NCBI GenBank assembly: GCA_021786375.1
Contig: JAJYNL010000014.1
Location: 1 to 64,000 of the forward strand
DNA length: 64,000 nt
Origin: Actinomycetes bacterium
Lineage (GTDB): Bacteria > Actinomycetota > Acidimicrobiia > Acidimicrobiales > Acidimicrobiaceae
Direction: 5' to 3'
The first letter of the stretch is position 1. The number at the start of each line of letters is the position of its first letter. The position numbers and the translations under genes are program-made. The notes under the pieces were generated by a model. The model was given only the letters and a program-made list of their open reading frames with translations. It was not told the origin of the DNA and made no database searches. Positions 56,876 to 64,000 of the stretch are shown piece after piece.

Positions 56876-59308
56876 TTACAGCCCGCCCAGGCAGGCATCC
56901 CTTTCAAGTTCGAGGATCCGCTGCGGTGGCTCGGCCTCACGTAAGCGTCCCGTACGCCTCGGCTCAATTTCGAGGCTCACCTCCGCCTCCATGCGCCGCT
57001 CACGCTCGCCGGTGATGAGCGTGCGCGCGCGCTCGACCAGCCAGGTGCGCGGATCCCGTCCGGCGACTCCAACGGCGGGGCCCGCCCGCGACACCTCCAT
57101 CAAGTCGAGGAGAGAGAGCAGGCGATCTGTAAGCGCTTCCCTCTGCCCTCCCGGCGGATCAAGGACAGGAACCGAAAGGGTGGAAAGGAGCAGCCTGTTC
57201 AGCGCCTCCCCCTGCCGGTCCGTTCGCGAAGTATCTGCGCGCCCATTTGCGACCTCGTCGCCCTGGCCAAGCCGAGCCAGGATGGCCAAGTTTTCGTCAC
57301 ATAGCTGATCACATGTCACCTCCTCCTTTCCGGGAGGAGCACCGTCCCTGTCTACGGCCCAGCGGCCTGCACCAAAGGCGGGCAGGCGTAGTCCGACCAG
57401 TTCCATCACCCGGTCGGCAAGCCGAACGTCGACTTGGGCTGCCACAGGGGCGACCGGAGGAGCCATTAGGTACACGGGTCCCGCACTCTGCAACGAGACC
57501 CCTTGTGCGAGGGAGCTGTCACTGCAGAGTTCCGCCTCGGGGCTCCCAGGAGCGAAAGTCTCCGGCACTCCCCTCGTGTGCCCTGATCCTCGCGCGACCA
57601 CGACCTGAATGTCACCGGTCGCCAAGCGCTCATCAGCTACGAGCAGATCCTCCCCGGCCGCCGCTCGCGCGGCGATGCCCGATCGGAGCGCCTCCGAGCT
57701 CTGGTAAAGCACCAGGCCTCTCCCTAACGCGAGGGGTGGCACAGCCTCGGCATGGACCGCGTAGGCCCGGCGCTCCGGCGGTTCCTCCTCCACCTGCTGG
57801 GCCAGCCAGCTTCTCCAGCCCGCGCCCCTCCCCGCCGGCTGGCCGGTAGCCGGGTCCAATCGCGCGGAATCAACAACCAGCACGCCCCCCGCACCAGCCC
57901 CTGCCTCGATCATGGAAGCGATAGCGGCGGGATCCTCGAGATGAGAGACGATTAGCGCCGCACCACGGGGCGCCGTTTCTCCCGGCGGCAGCCTGGTGAT
58001 CGATGCGGCCAGCGGCTTACCCACCTTCCGCCACTCGAGCGCCTCGTCGATGGCCGAACCGACCAGGACCGAGCCGCCAAGCGCAGCCCCGCGCGCGGCG
58101 GCCTCCAGTGAAAAGAGTTCGCCGGCACCCTTGGCGAGTAGGAAAACACCTCCAGGCGCGCCGTAGGTCGCCGCTCGGACCTCGCCGAGGAGCGAGGAAA
58201 GGCGCGCCACGTCAGCACGGTCGTAAGCGCGCTGGCGTGGTGGCGGGCTCCCGAAGCCCGCGCCGCCGGCACGCCCGCGCAGCTCGTCGTCCAGGATTAC
58301 GGATCCGTAGTCGAGCATCCGTTGCTTACTCAGGGCAGGTGAGCCGGTGTGCCGCAACTCGGCATCGAGTATCCCTTCACCGCGCGTGCGTGCTGCTGCC
58401 GCGAGCCGAACTCGAAGCGACGCGATCTCAGTCTCCAGGAGGGTGGCACGTGCCGTATCGGGGTGACCGAGGGGCAAGGAGGTGGCACGGAGGGACCAGT
58501 CGCGAACTAATCCGGCCACGTCGATTACCGCCGGCTTGAGCGGCCTGCTGCGCAGCCTGGCAATCCTTGATGGGGCTCCGGATTCGTTCATCTCCTTGGC
58601 CACGTCCTCACGGCGCCTGCAAAACACCCCGCTCTCTGCCAGGTACTGTGAAGCCATTTCGATCGGGCCTTGAACGGTTTTCCCCCCGAGCCCACGGTTT
58701 GCAAGGCTCTCCTCGAGCGCGGTCAAGTACAGCAGATCCAGGTGCGACCCGGCGAACTTGAGCGTCTCGGCATCGATGGCGCGGCTCTTTCCGTCATTGC
58801 AGAAGGCGACGTTGGGAATCACCACGTGCGAATGCAGGTGGGGATCGAGCCGGCGTGAAAGGAAGTGTACGAACTCCGCCGCCTCCAACCGCGGGGCTTT
58901 CCGATACAGCCTTCCGTCGGGCGTGCCGACACGGGTCCAGAGCAGCTCGCTCTCGATCCTGGCATGCACCGCGGCAACCGCAGCGCGATGAGCCTCAACC
59001 ACCTTGGCTCTCTCCTCGGGGGAACCCAGCCCGGCCAGCAGCGAGATGCTTTTAGGAGCACCCACAACCATCTCGACAAATGGCCGTCCTCGCCTCCTGG
59101 CCCCCAGCGCAGCTGCAAAGGCGTCGCTTGAGCCACTCAAAACGTTATGCATCGTGGCGGATTCCAACCCGAGCCCTTGGGCTCCACCGGACCGGAGCAA
59201 CCGCGCCTCCCAGACTGGCGTCTCACCCCAAGCCTCCACGAAAGCCACCGGCTCGGATGTCAGGTAGGAAAAGTCCGCTTGCGCAGCAAGTGAGACCAGG
59301 ACGGTCAT
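56876..59308 (-). CDS. Degenerate MobF/TrwC-like relaxase-domain protein, stand-alone
   Basis: FVEMVVGAPKSISLLAGLG and EFVHFLSRRLDPHLHSHVVIPNVAFCNDGKSRAID (HUH triad H148/H159/H161); helicase-like region lacks Walker A and B. Confidence 0.82.
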   Translation of the reverse strand: MTVLVSLAAQADFSYLTSEPVAFVEAWGETPVWEARLLRSGGAQGLGLESATMHNVLSGSSDAFAAALGARRRGRPFVEMVVGAPKSISLLAGLGSPEERAKVVEAHRAAVAAVHARIESELLWTRVGTPDGRLYRKAPRLEAAEFVHFLSRRLDPHLHSHVVIPNVAFCNDGKSRAIDAETLKFAGSHLDLLYLTALEESLANRGLGGKTVQGPIEMASQYLAESGVFCRRREDVAKEMNESGAPSRIARLRSRPLKPAVIDVAGLVRDWSLRATSLPLGHPDTARATLLETEIASLRVRLAAAARTRGEGILDAELRHTGSPALSKQRMLDYGSVILDDELRGRAGGAGFGSPPPRQRAYDRADVARLSSLLGEVRAATYGAPGGVFLLAKGAGELFSLEAAARGAALGGSVLVGSAIDEALEWRKVGKPLAASITRLPPGETAPRGAALIVSHLEDPAAIASMIEAGAGAGGVLVVDSARLDPATGQPAGRGAGWRSWLAQQVEEEPPERRAYAVHAEAVPPLALGRGLVLYQSSEALRSGIAARAAAGEDLLVADERLATGDIQVVVARGSGHTRGVPETFAPGSPEAELCSDSSLAQGVSLQSAGPVYLMAPPVAPVAAQVDVRLADRVMELVGLRLPAFGAGRWAVDRDGAPPGKEEVTCDQLCDENLAILARLGQGDEVANGRADTSRTDRQGEALNRLLLSTLSVPVLDPPGGQREALTDRLLSLLDLMEVSRAGPAVGVAGRDPRTWLVERARTLITGERERRMEAEVSLEIEPRRTGRLREAEPPQRILELERDACLGGL

Positions 59309-59439
59309 CGCTCCGCACTCCTCGTGTCGGCGACTTCGAGCGCCAAGCGGAGAAGGTCTTATCGACCGGCGGCACGAATGTGGTTGCCACCGCGCACAGA
59401 TGTTACACCCGCAGGGAAGGGCCCACTGCCCACAGCCGA

Positions 59440-60678
59440 TCAGGGTTCGATCGCCTCGGGGAATTCCGCACGCCGGGGCAGAATCGAGCCAAGCCGCAGC
59501 GCCCCGAGACCGCTAGCCGCACATGCCGCCGCAACAGGGATAGCCCAGGCCAAGGCAGAGCCAATGCCGATCAGTGCACCGGCGATCGGCGGCCCCACCA
59601 TTCCGCTGGCTCCCCATGCCGCCGAGGTGAAGGCGTTGTAACGGCCGCGCTGGCCTGGAGGTGCGAGCTCGTTGGACAACATCGAGGCGACCGGCTGGAA
59701 TACCGTCTCGGCAAGGCCAAAGAGGCCGAGAGAGAAGATCATCAGCACGTCTGCGACAATTCCTCGTAAAGCCGGAGTCGCCGCCAAAAGGGTAACCAGC
59801 CAGCACAGAGTCCATCCAGTCGAAACGAGCGCCAGCGCTCGCGAACGGCGGAAGCGCTCCACATACCGCACCACCAGCATTTGGGACAAAACGATCACGC
59901 CGGTGTTGGCCGCGAAGGCGAATCCCACCACCCTCGCCGTCGCCCCGGCGTACTGGGTTACGTATGCCGCCCACCCCCCGTCGAGCTGTCCGTAGCCGAA
60001 GAAGGTTATCGGCAGGTAGACGGCCATATAGCGCATGAACACGCCGTCTCGGAGAGGCTTGAACATGCTGCCGGGCCCTTCCTCGCCGTCCTGGCCGCCC
60101 TGCTCGACAAGGCGCGGAAACCTCCTGAACCCGATCTCAAACACCACCGCCGCAGCACAGAGAGTGGCCGCCTGCACGAGAAAGACAACTTGGTAGGTGC
60201 TCACGCTATGGAGATGCACAATTTGGCCGCCAACCAGTCCCCCGAGGCCGATGCCGGCGTTGATGACGGCGAACTGAGCCGCGAAGGACTTGGTGCGCCG
60301 CTCGGGCTCCGCGACCGAGTAAATCAGCACAGATCTGGCGGGCCATAGCACAGCTCCCGAGATACCACCCAGGACCAGCGAGGCGGCCGCATACGGAGCG
60401 CTCGGTGAAAAGGCCAGACCCACAACACTCACGGCGTTGGTCAAAAGCCCAATGACATTGCCATGAACCGGGCGCATACGATCAATCATCGCTCCGGCGG
60501 GCGCCGAGGCCAGAAGGCTCGTAGCTCCGGCCACCGAGACAACCAGGCCCGCCAGCCAAAGCGGTTGTCCCCGGCCGAAGTGTAGATAGACCATCAGGTA
60601 AGGCAGTGTCAGACCATCGCCAAAAGCCATGACGGCGCTACCCGTAGTCAAAAAGACGCTGTTACGCCCACCCGTCAT
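59440..60678 (-). CDS. Major facilitator superfamily transporter
   Basis: Multiple TM helices; MTGGRNSVFLTTGSAVMAFGDGLTLPYLMVYLHFGRG; ATG at 60678 chosen over the upstream ORF start. Confidence 0.88.
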   Translation of the reverse strand: MTGGRNSVFLTTGSAVMAFGDGLTLPYLMVYLHFGRGQPLWLAGLVVSVAGATSLLASAPAGAMIDRMRPVHGNVIGLLTNAVSVVGLAFSPSAPYAAASLVLGGISGAVLWPARSVLIYSVAEPERRTKSFAAQFAVINAGIGLGGLVGGQIVHLHSVSTYQVVFLVQAATLCAAAVVFEIGFRRFPRLVEQGGQDGEEGPGSMFKPLRDGVFMRYMAVYLPITFFGYGQLDGGWAAYVTQYAGATARVVGFAFAANTGVIVLSQMLVVRYVERFRRSRALALVSTGWTLCWLVTLLAATPALRGIVADVLMIFSLGLFGLAETVFQPVASMLSNELAPPGQRGRYNAFTSAAWGASGMVGPPIAGALIGIGSALAWAIPVAAACAASGLGALRLGSILPRRAEFPEAIEP

Positions 60679-60948
60679 GGCCGCACCCTCTCCGGCGCCG
60701 TAAGCGATATCCCTCGCCCGTCGTAAAGATAGAACAAAAGGAATTTGGGCGCGCGGGCGATGCCAACGGAGGAAAGCAGCGCCACCACCAGGACGTGTAG
60801 TGCCGAGAGCTTGCCTAAGCGCACTTGAATGCCTTTCAAGGGCCCCTAACGGCCCCGACCGGAGACGCGGCAACTGCCAGGTCAGCAGCCCGGCGACAGC
60901 TCCCTATTTCGGTGGCTCTCCAAGGTTGACGCCGCCGCGTCGGCGGCG

Positions 60949-61203
60949 TCAGACATCCACGGTCTGCGAGACGATCCTTAGGATCGCATGCGCCAGCTCG
61001 GTGGCGCTCTCACGGGAGAGTTCTACCGCAACCCGTGCGGACGGTCCGAGGTCCGGGTTGATGAAGTCGATATTGAGTGTGTGATCCTCACGCGCGTGAA
61101 CGGGATGATCGAAATAGACGCTTGCCCTACCAAGGTCAAACCAGCCCTGCGGTCCCTTTCCGCTTCCGCTCGCAGCTACGGTCTCGGTTATGTAGGTGCA
61201 CAT
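60949..61203 (-). CDS. Small protein, DUF6295-like
   Basis: MCTYITETVAASGSGKGPQGWFDLGRASVYFDHPVHAREDHTLNIDFINPDLGPSARVAVELS; recognised from memory. Confidence 0.75.
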   Translation of the reverse strand: MCTYITETVAASGSGKGPQGWFDLGRASVYFDHPVHAREDHTLNIDFINPDLGPSARVAVELSRESATELAHAILRIVSQTVDV

Positions 61204-61213
61204 GGCGTGACTC

Positions 61214-62005
61214 CTAGCCCAACTTCTCGGAGAAGAAGTGGCTGATCAAACCCCAGCCCTGATTGGCGGCCTCTACGCGGTAGCTGGGCCGGTCAACGGC
61301 AAAGAACGCGTGCCCCGCACCATCGAAGCTGTGGAAGCGGTGGGCCTTGCCGTTCTCCTTGAGGACTTTGGACAGCTCTTCGACCTCGGCCGGAGAGGGG
61401 TACTTGTCGTCGGCTCCAAACAGTCCGAGCAGTTCGCACGAGAGGTTGGGGGCCAGGTCGATGATCGGCTTCACATGGTGGAGGGGATGATCAGCCGCCG
61501 GCGGATTTACTATGAATGCCCCGTAGCAGTCGACGGCCGCATCGAACTCCAGGCTGCAGGCGGCCAGGAAGCTCTGCCGTCCACCCGAGCAGTACCCGAT
61601 TACGCCCACTTTTCCGTTCGAGTTGGACAAGGAGAGGAGGTATTTACGCGCTCCTGCAACATCACCCACCAGCCTGCCGTCGGGAACTCCACCCGCGGCT
61701 CGTGAGGCGGCCGCCGCGTCGTCCGGCTCCCCACCCGGCGCCTCACGGTGGTGGAGGTTGGGGCAGATGGCGTTGTAGCCCATCTCGGCAAAGCGGCGCG
61801 CGATCTCCTTGGTGGCACGATCGTAGCCCGGCATATGGTGAATCACGACGACCCCACCCGCGGGTGTGTCCGAAAGGCACCTTGCCGAGTAGGCCTCGAT
61901 CATGTCGCCTTCGAATCCGGTAATTTGCACCGTCTCTGCAAGCACAATCTTGGAACGCATCTCCACCTCTCTCAAGTCAGCCGGAGCAACGATCTTATCC
62001 CGCAC
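61214..62005 (-). CDS. Dienelactone hydrolase family protein
   Basis: VVVIHHMPGYDRATKEIARRFAEMGYNAICPNLHHREAPG; KVGVIGYCSGGRQSFLAAC nucleophile elbow; HSFDGAGHAFFAVDRPSYR. Confidence 0.94.
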   Translation of the reverse strand: MRDKIVAPADLREVEMRSKIVLAETVQITGFEGDMIEAYSARCLSDTPAGGVVVIHHMPGYDRATKEIARRFAEMGYNAICPNLHHREAPGGEPDDAAAASRAAGGVPDGRLVGDVAGARKYLLSLSNSNGKVGVIGYCSGGRQSFLAACSLEFDAAVDCYGAFIVNPPAADHPLHHVKPIIDLAPNLSCELLGLFGADDKYPSPAEVEELSKVLKENGKAHRFHSFDGAGHAFFAVDRPSYRVEAANQGWGLISHFFSEKLG

Positions 62006-62056
62006 GCCGGGTTAGACGAGGTCAACCACCACTTGCAGCTTGGCCGTGCCGGGCGC

Positions 62057-64000
62057 TCAGACCAGGCGATCGCGCATTGCCTCGATGAGGGCCGTCACCG
62101 CCTCGACGGCGGTGTCGGGGTGGAGAACGCGCAGTTCTCCGCCCGCCGAGCCGGCCAGCTTGGCCAGCCAGCTATAGGAGAGCACCCGGAGGCGATGCAC
62201 CTCCCAGCCCGGCAGGATGTTCGTGTCCAGCTCCTGCCGTGGAGCGCCGCCAAGCAGCCAAGCCTTGCCGGGCGCGGCGGCGACCAGCACCGAGTCTCCG
62301 GCGAGGAGCTCACCCTCCTCGAGCGAGAAGACCGAAGTCAGCAGGTCCCCGCCAGTTGCCTGCCTCGCTGCGCGATCCTCGGTGACCTGCAGGTTCTCCA
62401 GCCGGTCAAGGCGAAAGTTTCGGACTCCGCCGGATCGATGGCACCAACCCCGCAGGTACCAGAAGCCGCGATCGGAGAAGACCACGAACGGATCGACAAG
62501 GCGCGAGGTGAGTGACGACTCTCCCGAAGCCAGGTAGTCGAAGTGGACCTGCCGCTGCTCCTCTATGGCCACCCGCAGCGCCCCGATATGCCGCTCGCCT
62601 TCTATGTCTACGACAATCGATTCCGCCATCTCCGTGACGACATCCTTGCCGAAGATCTTCACAAGTGCGCTCTCCAGCTCCTTGCGCCCGTCGAACTCGC
62701 CCGATGCGAGCGCGACGCGAGCGGAAAGCGCTATCACGAACAGGTCGGAGTGCCCCAGTACCAGCCCCTTGGCGAAGTCCTCCGAGATGCGCGCCGAAAT
62801 CGCGTCACCCTCCACCACGATCTCGATCAGCTGGTCCGGAGTGAACGGAGGGAGGCCGCAGCATGCAACCCGCTCCAAGAGGTCTCCGACACGGCCTTCG
62901 TCGATCGAAAAGAGCCGCGCGATCTCCTGGGTGGTCGTAACCGGGTTCCGGTAAAGCCAGGGGAGGATTCCCATGACCTTGCGGAACTGTTCGATGGTCG
63001 TCAGGTTGCGGGCCCTTCGGGCAGGCGTGCCACCCGCAATCCCCTCACCGCTCGCAACTTGGCCGAGTCGCTGCAATTCCCCGGCCTCGGGGCGCGCCTC
63101 CCTTTGCGCGGCGATGGCGGCCTCCAGCCACTCCACTGCCGCACGCTTTGTCGCAGCTGGGCCCACAAGGCGCATGGCCTCGGAAAACTCCACCACCACA
63201 CGCATGAAGGCGGCCATGCTGCCGACGCTAAGAGTGGAGGTGACCCATCCATCGTCGCGCAGTGAAGTAACCGCGACGGGCAGATTGCCCTCCACAACTT
63301 CCGCCAACGCCGCCGGGTAGCGAACAACCACCTCCTGTGGCTCACTCTCGGCGATCGCAGTCCGGGTTTCGGGGATGATCTGGTTTAGGTCCAGGCCCTC
63401 GGGAACGTCGCAGGCCACACCAAGCCGCTCCACGGCACCCTCGACCAGATCGACGCGAAAGGATTTGGCAGTATCCAAGCCCTCCTCCTTGGCCAGCAGG
63501 TACCAATTCGCCCACCGGAAGACGATGGCGTAAGGGCAAGCTACGCGCTGCTTGCCCCGGTACGAAAAAGAGACCATCGAGCGCAAGGTGATCGCCTCGA
63601 AAAATTCCGAGACGCCGGGTACCGCGGGAAAAGTCGCAAGCTCTGCGAGTTCCCCGTCGTAGAGACATCCGAGCTTGCTCGCAGAGTCGAAGGCGTCGCC
63701 ACGCCCGAAGCGGACCGACGCCATGGCACCGGCGAGAGCCAGCGCCTCGAGAGGCGTGAGCGAAGGCGCCGGGGTCTTCGCGTCCCTCTGGTCCACCTTG
63801 TAGGCGTCCACCCCGCTAGGACCAGTCACCGTACGGATCGGCAAGCCCAGGGAGCGCAGGTCGCGCTTGGCCCGCTCGAAGGCCTGCCGCCGCGCAGCCG
63901 GCGTATCGGGAAATCCGCCGATGTCGGCGACGATCTGGTCCAAGGTCAGCGCTCGGGGCGAGTTGGCCAGCAGGAGATAGAGGTTGACCAATCTGGAAAG
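62057..64000 (-). CDS. Fused PafB-PafC-type WYL-domain transcriptional regulator (5' end beyond the window)
   Basis: Two HTH+WYL halves in one frame: RLVNLYLLLANSPRALTLDQIVADIGGFPDT... and NLTTIEQFRKVMGILPWLYRNPVTTTQEIARLFSIDEGRVGDLLERVACCGLPPF...; frame still open at 64000. Confidence 0.88.
   Translation of the reverse strand, partial: LSRLVNLYLLLANSPRALTLDQIVADIGGFPDTPAARRQAFERAKRDLRSLGLPIRTVTGPSGVDAYKVDQRDAKTPAPSLTPLEALALAGAMASVRFGRGDAFDSASKLGCLYDGELAELATFPAVPGVSEFFEAITLRSMVSFSYRGKQRVACPYAIVFRWANWYLLAKEEGLDTAKSFRVDLVEGAVERLGVACDVPEGLDLNQIIPETRTAIAESEPQEVVVRYPAALAEVVEGNLPVAVTSLRDDGWVTSTLSVGSMAAFMRVVVEFSEAMRLVGPAATKRAAVEWLEAAIAAQREARPEAGELQRLGQVASGEGIAGGTPARRARNLTTIEQFRKVMGILPWLYRNPVTTTQEIARLFSIDEGRVGDLLERVACCGLPPFTPDQLIEIVVEGDAISARISEDFAKGLVLGHSDLFVIALSARVALASGEFDGRKELESALVKIFGKDVVTEMAESIVVDIEGERHIGALRVAIEEQRQVHFDYLASGESSLTSRLVDPFVVFSDRGFWYLRGWCHRSGGVRNFRLDRLENLQVTEDRAARQATGGDLLTSVFSLEEGELLAGDSVLVAAAPGKAWLLGGAPRQELDTNILPGWEVHRLRVLSYSWLAKLAGSAGGELRVLHPDTAVEAVTALIEAMRDRLV

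Noticed and set aside
55761-57308. 515-aa plus-strand ORF antisense to the acyl-CoA ligase and the relaxase 3' end
   Set aside because: Shadow ORF spanning two real minus-strand genes and their intergenic region.
57820-58140. Active helicase domain in the relaxase-like protein
   Set aside because: Walker A (AKGAGELF) and Walker B (VVDS) positions lack the required K-T and E residues.
56876-59308. Relaxase gene as evidence of an integrative conjugative element
   Set aside because: No T4SS/T4CP, integrase, att repeats or tRNA nearby; flanks are metabolic genes. Kept only as a domesticated or degenerate homologue.

Overview
High-GC actinobacterial chromosomal segment, possibly Acidimicrobiia-like (inferred from gene content only). 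It is almost fully coding, with about 45 supportable CDSs. No rRNA, tRNA, CRISPR array, IS element or prophage was seen. Main blocks: (1) F420 genes cofD-cofE, with cofC far away at 53.7 kb; (2) NDP-sugar/dTDP-rhamnose genes and a glycosyltransferase; (3) acyl-CoA dehydrogenase, birA and a biotin carboxylase/BCCP; (4) acyl-CoA mutase large subunit, a rhodanese-ThiF protein, pepA, PduO-type adenosyltransferase and metH; (5) a Calvin-cycle locus at 28.2-40.3 kb: prk, a transketolase-GlpX fusion, rpe, a two-component system, class I aldolase, a CbbR-like LysR regulator, red-type cbbL-cbbS and cbbX, followed by zwf and a HAD phosphatase; (6) copA-copZ/csoR with a palindromic operator; (7) lpd-sucB-lipB::lipA, where LipB and LipA are fused; (8) RNase HII, adenylate cyclase, cofC, PIG-L, acyl-CoA ligase; (9) an isolated MobF/TrwC-like relaxase homologue that keeps the HUH histidine triad but has lost Walker A/B and most catalytic tyrosines; (10) MFS, DUF6295-like, dienelactone hydrolase and a fused PafBC-type WYL regulator running off the right edge. 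The most notable observations are the transketolase-GlpX fusion, the LipB-LipA fusion beside its substrate E2, the degenerate solitary relaxase, and several strong intergenic hairpins. All family calls come from motif recognition; no database search was run.
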